NCBI GenBank assembly: GCA_948468465.1
Contig: CAOKJJ010000067.1
Span: 1 to 23,964 of the forward strand
Origin: an uncultured Eubacterium sp.
GTDB taxonomy: Bacteria > Bacillota_A > Clostridia > Lachnospirales > Lachnospiraceae
Direction: 5' to 3'
DNA: 23,964 nt
The notes below the pieces were generated by a model, which was not told the origin of the DNA, searched no databases, and saw only the letters and a program-made list of their open reading frames with translations. The translations under genes were made by a program, and so were the position numbers. This document shows positions 1-6,873 of the stretch, piece by piece. Position 1 is the first letter of the stretch; every line of letters begins with the position of its first letter.

Positions 1-20
1 TGCAGAATGTTTAGAGATTC

Positions 21-77
21 TTAACATTCTGGAGTAGGAGCCGCAAGCCAGGCCAGTTCCCCCTCACCCGGCGTCCG
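21..77. repeat. Left copy of a window-spanning inverted repeat
   Basis: The first 23 bases (21-43, beginning TTAACATTCTGGAGTAGG) are the exact reverse complement of 23942-23964. Similarity continues with mismatches and a small length difference up to GCGTCCG at 71-77, matching 23910-23916. Bases 4-11 and 23-30 also form a small local palindrome (GAATGTT / AACATTC). This looks like one copy of a dispersed intergenic repeat lying just downstream of the minus-strand gene at 107-661. Whether it is mobile, a regulatory site or merely repetitive cannot be decided from one window. Confidence 0.75.
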
Positions 78-106
78 CCTTTCCAACTAGGTGGCCAGTA
101 CAGCAT

Positions 107-661
107 TTAAAGATCTTCAGAAGTATCGCTGTCAGTATGGTCCGCCCATACATAGATCATCTCTTCGCCGGAAATTTCCGGGCCCATATAGCTTTCAGAA
201 AATTCAAAATAACCGTTTGAACCCATTCGTTTTATCCATGTATCTACGGATTCTTTAATACGCAAAAGACAGATGACCGGCTCGGCATAAATGCTGCGAA
301 GCGTTTTTTTGTCTGTCAGGTCAATGGCTGGGCCAGCAGCTACAAGAGAATGGAGTTCTTCATTGGTAAAAGGATCGAATGCCATCAGTATGGCATGCTC
401 CAGCCTTGCATTGTCTTCGTTTCTGAATGCGTCCACGTCATAGGTTTCGCCGGTATATCTGGATTTAATATCAAACAATACAAGTGCAATGGCTTCCAGA
501 AGGCGGCGGCTGTTAGACGATGGAAACTTGCGGTACGTTTTTAACAAGTTGCTTTCGATCGGGTAAAGTGTCATTGTATGAAAATCTTCACTGCCTTTTT
601 CTATTTTACCAAATTCTTTTTCCATTTGAGAATAGATTTTTTCGAACTGATATTGCTGCAT
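107..661 (-). CDS. Hypothetical protein, 184 aa, probably cytoplasmic
   Basis: I do not recognise this family. The frame is complete, starts with ATG at 661 and is preceded by a strong AGGAGG about 7 bases upstream, so it is very likely expressed. The protein has no signal peptide or membrane segment. It is acidic at the C-terminus (ends DTSEDL) and appears mainly helical, with alternating charged and hydrophobic residues such as LLEAIALVLFDIKSRY near residues 54-69. It contains one Cys, in VICLLRIKE. A possible promoter (TTGACT, 16 bp, TATTTA on minus) lies at 682-709. It stands alone: the left edge of the window is a repeat and the upstream side a gene-free repeat region. No function is proposed. 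Confidence 0.7.
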   Translation of the reverse strand: MQQYQFEKIYSQMEKEFGKIEKGSEDFHTMTLYPIESNLLKTYRKFPSSNSRRLLEAIALVLFDIKSRYTGETYDVDAFRNEDNARLEHAILMAFDPFTNEELHSLVAAGPAIDLTDKKTLRSIYAEPVICLLRIKESVDTWIKRMGSNGYFEFSESYMGPEISGEEMIYVWADHTDSDTSEDL

Positions 662-681
662 AATAATGCCTCCTATGAATT

Positions 682-709
682 TAAATATTTGCGGTTACTG
701 TGCAGTCAA
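682..709 (-). promoter_or_regulatory. Possible promoter of the 184-aa hypothetical gene
   Basis: Reading the minus strand, TTGACT (704-709) is followed after 16 bp by TATTTA (682-687), which would give a short leader carrying the AGGAGG ribosome site. The -35 is good and the -10 imperfect. An alternative pair, TTGCCT with TATTAA at 17 bp, lies further upstream. Confidence 0.3.
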
Positions 710-801
710 TCTGCATACGGTAATTAATAGTATCATATAGTGGCACAGGCAAAAAGTCAAGAAGTGATTCCAGGCAAAGCAGGGAGAAGCGGTGTTACTT
801 T

Positions 802-936
802 GTAACAGTTCAGGTAGGTCTGCGCATTTACTGCGCAGACCGTATGAAAATGTGGTGGTTGCAGGCATCCGGCCCATCGCGAAGCGATTTTCAATGGCCG
901 GATGCGTAACAGTTCAAGGGTTATCTGAACTGTTAC
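802..936. repeat. Composite palindromic repeat with nested hairpins
   Basis: Two direct copies of GTAACAGTTCA (802-812 and 906-916) bracket a 93-bp segment with two hairpins. The first is GGTCTGCGCA/TGCGCAGACC (817-826/832-841, loop TTTAC). The second is GCATCCGGCC/GGCCGGATGC (865-874/896-905), enclosing ATCGC-GAA-GCGAT (876-888). The right end is itself a palindrome, GTAACAGTTCA...TGAACTGTTAC (906-936). The terminal palindrome recurs at 15020-15056 almost unchanged. No adjacent T-run suggests a simple terminator. It resembles REP/BIME-type dispersed intergenic elements, but the family is not one I can name. Confidence 0.8.
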
Positions 937-1074
937 GTTGCTTTTCATGGGTCAGGAACGATGGTGATGAGTTTATTTGATAATGAGCAGATGAAAATAT
1001 ATTGAAAAGGCGCTGCAAATATTGCTGCTTATGAAGCAGACAGACTTAAGTAAATGATATTTGTTCAGGCACGC

Positions 1075-1113
1075 CTTTGCAGAACCTGTGTTCATAAGCC
1101 ATTTTCTGCAAAG
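1075..1113 (-). terminator. Hairpin downstream of the BFD-like gene, possible terminator
   Basis: CTTTGCAGAA (1075-1084) and TTCTGCAAAG (1104-1113) form a perfect 10-bp stem with a 19-base loop, starting 22 bases past the stop of the minus-strand BFD-like gene. There is no clear T-run after the stem in that direction, so intrinsic termination is uncertain. It could instead be a processing or stability structure. Confidence 0.35.
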
Positions 1114-1134
1114 TTCGTACCTGAGGGTATGCTG

Positions 1135-1314
1135 CTATTTTGCAGTCAGTTCAGCGATCAGATTTTCCACGTCTTCTATGCAGGCGCCGCAGACGGTGCC
1201 TACTTCGTTGATCTCCTGTACTTCTTCCAGTGTTTTTGCACCATTGTTGACAGCTTCCTGAATCATTCCTTTTGTGATGTTCAGGCAGCTGCAGATAACT
1301 TCATCCGGATTCAT
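1135..1314 (-). CDS. BFD-like [2Fe-2S]-binding protein, 59 aa
   Basis: The translation starts MNPDEVICSCLNITKGMI and ends LIAELTAK. Cys8 and Cys10 (CSC) and Cys42 and Cys45 (VCGAC) give the CxC...CxxC pattern of the Fer2_BFD fold, known from bacterioferritin-associated ferredoxin and from small domains of nitrite reductases and NADH-dependent flavoenzymes. The middle segment, KGMIQEAVNNGAKTLEEVQ, has the usual helix-turn layout of the family. Start ATG at 1314 has AAAGGAG upstream at a good distance. In the family the four Cys bind a [2Fe-2S] cluster used in electron transfer or iron handling. It stands alone here, divergent from argJ, with no ferritin or reductase beside it, so its partner is unknown. 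The opposite-strand open frame over the same bases has no similar support. Confidence 0.9.
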   Translation of the reverse strand: MNPDEVICSCLNITKGMIQEAVNNGAKTLEEVQEINEVGTVCGACIEDVENLIAELTAK

Positions 1315-1412
1315 AAACAGTATCTCCTTTCTGAAAAATAATGTATTGACCTTATCCAGTATGCGACAAATTAGAAAATATATACAAATCGGAGCGGAAA
1401 ATTTGGAAACTA

Positions 1413-1441
1413 TTGAAATTCCTGTGTGAGCGGGATATAAT
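1413..1441 (+). promoter_or_regulatory. Strong sigma-A-type promoter for argJ
   Basis: TTGAAA (1413-1418) and TATAAT (1436-1441) are separated by exactly 17 bp. The predicted transcript would have a leader of about 75 bases before the argJ start. No obvious ARG-box palindrome stands out to the eye, so arginine control cannot be claimed. Confidence 0.75.
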
Positions 1442-1523
1442 ATGACGCAGATAAAAATATAGGCAGCAAAAACAGCATAAAACAGTATAAAAACAGCAGG
1501 AATGCTGAATGAAGGAGGAGAAT

Positions 1524-2768
1524 ATGAAACAGCTTCAGGAAACAGGATATGAATATATAGAGGGAGGGGTCTGCGCGGCGGTAGGATTTAGCGCAAACGG
1601 CTGTCACTGCGGACTTGACCCGCGTCCGGATAAAAATGATCTTGGAATTATTTACAGTGGAAAGATCTGTGACGCGGCGGCTGTTTATACAACGAACAAA
1701 GTAAAAGGCGCGCCGATTCTGGTGACGAAAAAAAATCTGGATGCAACCGGCGGAAAGTCAAGGGCAGTGATCGTAAACAGCAAAAATGCGAATACCTGTA
1801 ACGCGGACGGAGAAGAAAAGGCATGGAAAATGTGCGAGCTTGCGGCGCAGGAGCTTAAGATAGCGCCGGAAGAAGTAATTGTTGCGTCAACAGGCGTCAT
1901 TGGACAGGTGCTGCCGATAGAACCGGTTGCGGAACATATCGGCCGGCTTGTGGCAGGTATGGCTCCGCAGCATCATGGAGAGGCAGCCGCGGCGATAATG
2001 ACGACAGATACGGTGAAAAAAGAAGTGGCAGTCGCTTTTACACTGGATGGAAAAACATGTCATTTGGGCGGTATGGCAAAGGGCAGCGGCATGATCCATC
2101 CGAATATGGCAACGACGCTGAATTTTGTTACAACGGATGCCGCGGTTTCTGCACCGATGCTGAGCCAGGCGCTGCGTGAGGTTGTAAAAGTAACCTATAA
2201 TTGTCTTAGTGTTGACGGAGATACTTCTACGAACGATATGGTATGTGTGCTTGCGAACGGGGAAGCAGGCAACACGGAAATAACGATGGAAGATGAGTCG
2301 TATCAGGTGTTCAAAAAAGCGCTTTATCTTGTCCTGCTGCATTTGACGAAAATGCTTGCGGCAGACGGAGAAGGGGCAAGCAAGCTGCTGGAGTGCACTT
2401 GCGAGGGAGCGCCGGATCTGGATACGGCGATTACAGCCGCAAAAAGCGTGATCAGCTCTTCGCTTGTAAAAAGCGCGATGTTTGGTGCAGACGCCAACTG
2501 CGGACGTATTTTGTGCGCGCTTGGCTATTCGGATACGGATCTGGATGTCAGCAAAGTAGATGTGGAGCTGGCTTCTGAAAAGGGAAGCGTACTTGTATGC
2601 AAAGAGGGCAACGGCCTGGCATTTTCAGAAGAGGAGGCAGCGGCCGTTCTTGCAGAAGATGAAATATATATCAATATTCATCTGCATCAGGGAGAGGTGT
2701 CGGCAAAGGCATGGGGCTGTGACCTGACTTATGATTATGTGAAAATCAATGCAGATTACCGGAGCTGA
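1524..2768 (+). CDS. argJ: Bifunctional ornithine acetyltransferase / N-acetylglutamate synthase ArgJ
   Basis: ArgJ transfers the acetyl group from N-acetylornithine to glutamate in the recycling arginine pathway; bifunctional forms also use acetyl-CoA. The start at 1524 is chosen because AAGGAGG sits just upstream of it and inside the five-codon extension that an ATG at 1509 would add; this gives 414 aa, normal for the family. Recognised blocks are VNSKNANTC near residue 90, STGVIGQ near 123, and the autocleavage block KGSGMIHPNMATTLNF, where the Thr after PNMA (residue 197 from this start) is the expected nucleophile that splits the precursor into alpha and beta chains. GADANCGRILCALGYS and the C-terminal YVKINADYRS are also typical. 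The usual MATML has become MATTL, keeping the key Ala-Thr. No argC, argB or argD neighbours it, so it is an orphan copy with its own promoter. Identification is firm; whether it is mono- or bifunctional is not visible. Confidence 0.96.
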   Translation: MKQLQETGYEYIEGGVCAAVGFSANGCHCGLDPRPDKNDLGIIYSGKICDAAAVYTTNKVKGAPILVTKKNLDATGGKSRAVIVNSKNANTCNADGEEKAWKMCELAAQELKIAPEEVIVASTGVIGQVLPIEPVAEHIGRLVAGMAPQHHGEAAAAIMTTDTVKKEVAVAFTLDGKTCHLGGMAKGSGMIHPNMATTLNFVTTDAAVSAPMLSQALREVVKVTYNCLSVDGDTSTNDMVCVLANGEAGNTEITMEDESYQVFKKALYLVLLHLTKMLAADGEGASKLLECTCEGAPDLDTAITAAKSVISSSLVKSAMFGADANCGRILCALGYSDTDLDVSKVDVELASEKGSVLVCKEGNGLAFSEEEAAAVLAEDEIYINIHLHQGEVSAKAWGCDLTYDYVKINADYRS

Positions 2769-2807
2769 CAAAACTGACAAAAAATGATAAAAATTTCATC
2801 TGCGGAC

Positions 2808-2836
2808 TTCCATAAAAGTATTCTTTCGTATATAAT
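2808..2836 (+). promoter_or_regulatory. Possible promoter of the DUF362 lipoprotein gene
   Basis: A consensus TATAAT occurs at 2831-2836. At 17-bp spacing the -35 position reads TTCCAT, which is poor. The leader would be about 60 bases to the ATG at 2904. Confidence 0.35.
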
Positions 2837-2903
2837 AGCATTGGCGTAGTGGCATATTATAATATCTGAAGCGATACATTTTAGCAAAAGGGGGAGTTGG
2901 GGG

Positions 2904-3935
2904 ATGAAAAAACTGATGATTTTATTATGCGCAGTATGCGGTTTTCAATTTGCTGCGTGCAGTTCCAAGCCGCCGGAGGGGGATGCGGTGCAGACAGAAT
3001 CAGGTGCCGGGCAAAGCGGCTCAGAGCAAGCGGAAGATACGGGGCAGGCAGATACAAATTCTGACAAAGAAGCGGAATTAAATCGGTATGCAGATACGGT
3101 GCCGGTTGTCTATATGACAAAGGAGATTACGGCACAATCGCTGCAGGAACTGTATCAGTCCATAGACAATGGCATGCAGGGGGATCATTTGGCTGTGAAA
3201 ATATCTGCGGGGGAGCTGCCGTCGGGCAATGATCTGGAACCGGAGCTGTTTCAGGATTTTGTAAAGGCTGTAAAGGGCACGGTTGTTGCAAGCAGTACGA
3301 GAGATGATCTGCAGCCTGCGGACAATTCTGCATTGGCGGAAATAGCGGCTCCGGACGTTTTGGACGAAAGCGGTTCTGTAGCGATCTCTGTAGAAGACGG
3401 GCTGCATTTGTCAGAAAACTATGTAGGGACCCATTTTTCGGAATATGACGGGTTTTTCGTTATTTCATATTTCCAGGGACATGCTGCCGCGGGATTTGAC
3501 GGAGCTGTCAAAAATGTTTCTGTAGGGATGAGTTCGGCGGAAGGAAAATGTCTGATTTATTCTGCCGGAAGCAGCAGTACGGATCCGCGGGGAGCGGAGC
3601 AGGATACTTTTCTGGAATCTATGGCAGAGGCAGGAAAAGCGGTAGCGGATGCGTTAAACGAAAATATTTTATATATTAATATTATGGACCACCGTTCGAT
3701 AGACGGGGGTTTTGATGAAGCAGCTGACGTATCAGAGGACAGAAAAATCGGAATATTAGCTTCCGAAGATCCAGTTGCATTGGATCAGGCATGTGTGGAT
3801 CTGGTTTATATGGAAGAGGGGAATGAGGTATTTGTAAACTGGATGGAAAAGCTGAATGGAGAATATGCTCTGGAGTATGCGGAGGAAATCGGATTGGGCA
3901 GCAGTGCATATACGTTGGTTTCCATAGATGAATAG
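2904..3935 (+). CDS. DUF362-domain protein, probable lipoprotein, 343 aa
   Basis: The N-terminus MKKLMILLCAVCGFQFAAC is a short signal peptide ending in a lipobox-like FAAC with Cys19 as the likely lipidated residue; Phe at -3 is not canonical. A low-complexity linker rich in Glu, Gly, Ser and Gln (about 20-62) follows. The rest matches the DUF362 pattern: VPVVYMTKEITAQSLQELY near 66, LAVKISAGE, LEPELFQDFVKAVKGTVV, DYVGTHF-like NYVGTHFSEYDGF, FQGHAAAGFDGAVKNVSVG, RGAEQDTFLESMAEAGKAV, and ILASEDPVALDQACVDLVY near 284. Function of the domain is not established. In cytosolic relatives I recall, a Cys-containing stretch follows the ILYINxM block; here it reads DHRSIDGGFDEAADVS with no Cys, so metal binding there is doubtful. 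It is a single-gene unit between argJ and the surface locus, with GGGGG-type ribosome sites just before the ATG. Confidence 0.8.
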   Translation: MKKLMILLCAVCGFQFAACSSKPPEGDAVQTESGAGQSGSEQAEDTGQADTNSDKEAELNRYADTVPVVYMTKEITAQSLQELYQSIDNGMQGDHLAVKISAGELPSGNDLEPELFQDFVKAVKGTVVASSTRDDLQPADNSALAEIAAPDVLDESGSVAISVEDGLHLSENYVGTHFSEYDGFFVISYFQGHAAAGFDGAVKNVSVGMSSAEGKCLIYSAGSSSTDPRGAEQDTFLESMAEAGKAVADALNENILYINIMDHRSIDGGFDEAADVSEDRKIGILASEDPVALDQACVDLVYMEEGNEVFVNWMEKLNGEYALEYAEEIGLGSSAYTLVSIDE

Positions 3936-3944
3936 CAGATGCGG

Positions 3945-3973
3945 TTGACAGGAATGGTATTTTAGAATAGCAT
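3945..3973 (+). promoter_or_regulatory. Promoter of the surface locus
   Basis: A perfect -35 TTGACA (3945-3950) is followed after 17 bp by TAGCAT (3968-3973). The leader of roughly 110 bases is very AT-rich and contains imperfect copies of TTAGAAATAAAA between about 3990 and 4060. It would drive the five co-directional genes 4089-9451. Confidence 0.5.
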
Positions 3974-3984
3974 ATTTTTGGAAT

Positions 3985-4065
3985 GATATTTTTAGGAATA
4001 AAATTTAGAAATAAAAATTTAGAAATAAAATTTTAGCGATGATATTTTAGAAATGATAATTAGAT
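3985..4065 (+). repeat. Degenerate AT-rich tandem repeat in the leader
   Basis: Variants of TTTAGAAATAAAA, TTTAGGAATAAAA and TTTTAGAAATGATA follow each other in the leader before the CW-repeat gene. Similar simple AT-rich stretches precede the AlgX-like gene (6816-6858, repeated TAGCGTTTTTA) and lie in the first codons of the fusion gene at 8246. Confidence 0.5.
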
Positions 4066-4088
4066 ATTTTCTGACGGGGAGGATAACA

Positions 4089-4817
4089 ATGATGAATTCA
4101 GGCAAGAAGATTTGTTGTACCGTACTTTGCGCGGCCATTTTGGCAGGTGGCTTGCAGATGCATACGGTATCGGTTGGTGCAGCGGATGATGAGACGGCAG
4201 CGCAGCCGTCCGCACAGAGCGGGGAACTGAACTGCCTTGTAGAAGAGGACGGAAATTACAGGTATTATGAAAATGGACAGATGGTCACAGACAGCTGGAT
4301 TACGACCGAAGACGGTACGTATTATTTTGACGAAGACGGGCTGGCGTGTGTTTTAAGCTGCAAAATCAATGGCGATTACTATATTTTTGATGAAGAAGGC
4401 AGGTTAATCCAGCCGACGGAAACGAAAATCGTAAAATTGAAAGCGAAGGACGGACAGACGCGGAAATATTGTGTGGATACGGAGGGAATGGCATGCAGCG
4501 GCTGGTCTGAGGATAAAAAATATTATTTTGATAAAACCGGAGCAGCGGTTACAGGCATTACCGTCATCAAAGAAAAATTTTACTGTTTTTATGCGAGCGG
4601 GGCATACAATAAAAATAAAACACAGAAAATACGAAAAACCGCGAAATATGAAAAGCCGTTTGCTGACTTGAAAAAATACATAGGGAAGCCTCAAAAAGCG
4701 AAATATTACGCAAGCTGTTATGGAAAAGGCAAGGATGGCATTTTGACATATGATACGTTTACGGTTTATACATTCAAACCAGATCGTGGCGCGGAAATTT
4801 TTATGGGAGCAGAATAG
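4089..4817 (+). CDS. Secreted CW-binding-repeat (choline-binding-type) protein, 242 aa
   Basis: The start at 4089 follows GGGGAGG directly; an ATG 36 bases upstream in frame lacks a ribosome site. The N-terminus (MMNSGKKICCTVLCAAILAGG...VGAA) is a signal peptide. From about residue 45 come aromatic-Gly repeats: GNYRYYENGQMVTDSWI, DGTYYFDEDGLACVL, GDYYIFDEEGRL, CVDTEGMACSGWSEDKKYYFDKTGAAVTGI and KFYCFYASGAYNK, the pattern of pfam CW_binding_1 repeats that attach proteins to choline or wall polymers. The last 60 residues (KPFADLKKYIGKPQKAKYY... TYDTFTVYTF) are different and resemble the start of a small domain found in Clostridial lipoproteins, apparently cut short. There is no enzyme domain. 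The next gene starts 10 bases after the stop, so translation is probably linked. Compared with the fusion at 8246, this gene plus the next may be a split version of the same architecture. Confidence 0.8.
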   Translation: MMNSGKKICCTVLCAAILAGGLQMHTVSVGAADDETAAQPSAQSGELNCLVEEDGNYRYYENGQMVTDSWITTEDGTYYFDEDGLACVLSCKINGDYYIFDEEGRLIQPTETKIVKLKAKDGQTRKYCVDTEGMACSGWSEDKKYYFDKTGAAVTGITVIKEKFYCFYASGAYNKNKTQKIRKTAKYEKPFADLKKYIGKPQKAKYYASCYGKGKDGILTYDTFTVYTFKPDRGAEIFMGAE

Positions 4818-4827
4818 GAGGATGGAT

Positions 4828-5403
4828 ATGTTTGCAAAAGCAGGGACTTATTTCAAAAAAATAGTTGTTTTTATGGTGGCTGTATGTATCGTTACAGGCG
4901 TGCTGGTTCAGCCGGCAAAGGCGGCACAGGCAAACGCGAAGCTGGATGAAACGGTTACGAAGCTGGTAGACAAGCAGGTGAAGGAAAAGGACAGTGCAAA
5001 AAAGAAATTAAAAAAACTGTTTGCTTATATACAGAAAGACTATGATTATGCCCGTAAAACCGGTTTTGAAGCATATGACGGATGGGAAAAAGATTATGCG
5101 CTGGAAATGTATGAGGATCAAAAAGGAAGCTGTTATCATTATGCTGCCGGCTATGCGTTTCTTGCTAAAAAAGCGACAGGATACAGTGTCCGCATTGGAG
5201 TGGGACAGACAAACGGATTCAGCGGAAATCTGCAGAAGCATGCATGGACGGAGATTAAAATCGGCGGCAAATGGTATATCTGTGATCCGAATATGGATAA
5301 GTATGCGGCGGATTCTTCCAAAAAATATTGTTTAAAAAAGAGAAACAGCCTGAAAAGCACCTACAATAAATTTAAAGATACAACATACTATGATGTAGCA
5401 TAG
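4828..5403 (+). CDS. Secreted transglutaminase-like (Cys-His-Asp) protein, 191 aa
   Basis: The start at 4828 is fixed by AGGAGG six bases upstream; longer in-frame starts overlap the preceding gene. The N-terminus MFAKAGTYFKK followed by IVVFMVAVCIVTGVLV and QPAKAAQA is a signal peptide. The core has the three signatures of the transglutaminase-like papain fold: KGSCYHYAAGYAFLAK (Cys102), QKHAWTEIKIGGKWYICDPN with His138 and Asp153. Family members hydrolyse or transfer at amide bonds, including proteases and peptide-crosslinking enzymes, so the actual reaction is open. It sits between the CW-repeat protein and the MBOAT gene with no room for separate promoters, and shares its fold with the C-terminal half of the protein at 8246-9451. 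Confidence 0.85.
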   Translation: MFAKAGTYFKKIVVFMVAVCIVTGVLVQPAKAAQANAKLDETVTKLVDKQVKEKDSAKKKLKKLFAYIQKDYDYARKTGFEAYDGWEKDYALEMYEDQKGSCYHYAAGYAFLAKKATGYSVRIGVGQTNGFSGNLQKHAWTEIKIGGKWYICDPNMDKYAADSSKKYCLKKRNSLKSTYNKFKDTTYYDVA

Positions 5404-5421
5404 TCATGAGGGGAATTTTAT

Positions 5422-6816
5422 ATGGTATTCAGTTCTCTCGTATTTATCAGCATTTTTCTTCCGGCGGTATTGCTGATTTACTGGATGATTCCTGCAAATG
5501 CCGGAAAAAACGGTTTGCTTTTGGCAGTCAGCCTTGTTTTTTATGCATATGGAGAGCCTGTTTATGTGTTTTTGATGATAGGATCGTCATTTTTTAATTA
5601 TATGGCTGCTTTGTGGATATGCAAAGATGTAAAGCGCCGCAAAGTGATTTTGACGGCGGCGGTCGTCATGAATCTGGCGCTGCTTTGCGTATTTAAATAC
5701 GCGGCGTTTTTGACTGAGATTTTAAATGGTATGGCGGGGCTTGCACTGCCGGTTCCGCAAGTGGCTTTGCCGGTCGGCATTTCTTTTTTTACGTTTCAGG
5801 CAATGTCTTATGTCATTGACGTATACCGCGGGGAAGTGGCGCCGCAGAAAAATTTTATGTACGTGCTGCTGTATATTTCGCTGTTTCCGCAGCTGATTGC
5901 CGGGCCGATTGTCAAATACCATGATGTGGAAAAAGAACTGGCCAGCCGCAGCTTTTGTGCAGAAGAGGCGGCATTAGGAATCCGCAGATTTATTGCGGGG
6001 CTTGCAAAGAAGGTGTTGATTGCTAATTATATGGGTGAGATTGCGGATACGCTGTTTACAGCGCCGATGCAGCAGATTCATATATGCGGCGCATGGCTGG
6101 GCGCGGCAGCTTATATGCTCCAGATTTATTTTGATTTCAGCGGTTACAGTGATATGGCAATCGGTATGGGGCATATGTTTGGTTTTCATTTTAAGGAAAA
6201 CTTCCGTTATCCATATGCAGCGTCGTCGATTACGGATTTTTGGAGAAAATGGCATATTTCATTATCCGGATGGTTTCGGGAATATTTGTATATACCGTTG
6301 GGAGGCAACCGTAACGGGCGTTTTCGGACGTGTGTGAATAAGCTGATTGTATTTGCCTGCACTGGTATCTGGCATGGTGCAAATGTGACGTTCCTGTTCT
6401 GGGGACTGTTTCATGGATGCTTTTTGATGCTGGAACAGTTTGTGCCGTTTTTCCAAAAAGAAAAAACAGGATGGAAAAAATGGCTTGCACATCTGTATGT
6501 TGTGCTTGTTGTCATGATTGGCTTTGTATTTTTCCGGGCGGATCATATGAAGCAGGGTGTCTTTTGGGTATGGCAGATGTTTGCAGGGCTGCAGTTCGAT
6601 GATGCCTCGATGCGGCTGGTGCTGTCTTTGCTGACACCGGTGCATTTGACGGCGTTCGCGGCGGGCATTGCGGCATCGCTGCCGGCAGCGGGACAGATGG
6701 GACGGAACAAGGGCCTGGACAGAGTGCTGTGGCCGGCGTCACTCGTCCTGCTTGCGGTCTGTATGATGAACCTTGCGGGAGGCACTTATAATCCGTTTAT
6801 TTATTTCCGTTTTTAG
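5422..6816 (+). CDS. MBOAT-family membrane O-acyltransferase (AlgI/DltB-like), 464 aa
   Basis: A multi-pass membrane protein starting MVFSSLVFISIFLPAVLL with the characteristic early block FYAYGEPVYVFLMIGSS. Further family marks are VALPVGISFFTFQAMSYVIDVYRG (115-137), LFPQLIAGPI (154-163), IYFDFSGYSDMAIGMG (235-250), FWRKWHISLSGWFREYLYIP with His278, and GIWHGANVTFLFWGLFHG with the catalytic-type His318 and His331. Length agrees with AlgI/PatA/DltB relatives. These proteins pass an acyl group across the membrane toward an exported polymer. GAGGGG lies 9 bases before the ATG, 18 bases after the upstream stop. The AlgX-like gene directly downstream is the expected extracytoplasmic partner. Nearby dltA, dltC or dltD are absent, which favours the AlgI-type reading over D-alanylation of teichoic acid. 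I am sure of the family, not of the acyl donor or polymer. Confidence 0.95.
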   Translation: MVFSSLVFISIFLPAVLLIYWMIPANAGKNGLLLAVSLVFYAYGEPVYVFLMIGSSFFNYMAALWICKDVKRRKVILTAAVVMNLALLCVFKYAAFLTEILNGMAGLALPVPQVALPVGISFFTFQAMSYVIDVYRGEVAPQKNFMYVLLYISLFPQLIAGPIVKYHDVEKELASRSFCAEEAALGIRRFIAGLAKKVLIANYMGEIADTLFTAPMQQIHICGAWLGAAAYMLQIYFDFSGYSDMAIGMGHMFGFHFKENFRYPYAASSITDFWRKWHISLSGWFREYLYIPLGGNRNGRFRTCVNKLIVFACTGIWHGANVTFLFWGLFHGCFLMLEQFVPFFQKEKTGWKKWLAHLYVVLVVMIGFVFFRADHMKQGVFWVWQMFAGLQFDDASMRLVLSLLTPVHLTAFAAGIAASLPAAGQMGRNKGLDRVLWPASLVLLAVCMMNLAGGTYNPFIYFRF

Positions 6817-6873
6817 CGTTTTTAGTTTTTAGAGTTTATAGCGTTTTTAAATAAAAGCAGGGATATTATAACG

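Larger units (their letters stand above)
662..1134. other. Gene-free repeat-rich region
   Basis: No convincing coding frame lies here. The stretch holds the composite hairpin element at 802-936, then about 120 bases with only short interrupted frames, then a 10-bp stem hairpin at 1075-1113. A short frame starting at the ATG near 967 (reads MSLFDNEQMKIY before a stop, then continues in frame as KGAANIAAYEADRLK) might be a decayed gene start, but this is too weak to annotate as a pseudogene. Confidence 0.6.

Noticed and set aside
967..1054. Possible decayed gene start (MSLFDNEQMKIY, stop, then in-frame continuation)
   Set aside because: The stretch is too short and interrupted to separate from chance; no family match can be stated.
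1054..1341. Plus-strand open frame of 95 codons over the BFD-like gene
   Set aside because: The minus strand encodes a recognisable four-Cys BFD protein with ribosome site; the plus frame has none and shows no known pattern.
1887..2342. Minus-strand frame of 151 codons inside argJ
   Set aside because: It is antisense to the highly conserved ArgJ core, including the autocleavage block, and has low-complexity Arg/His/Cys content.
5422..6816. DltB (teichoic acid D-alanylation)
   Set aside because: No dltA, dltC or dltD nearby; an AlgX-like partner follows, favouring the AlgI-type role.
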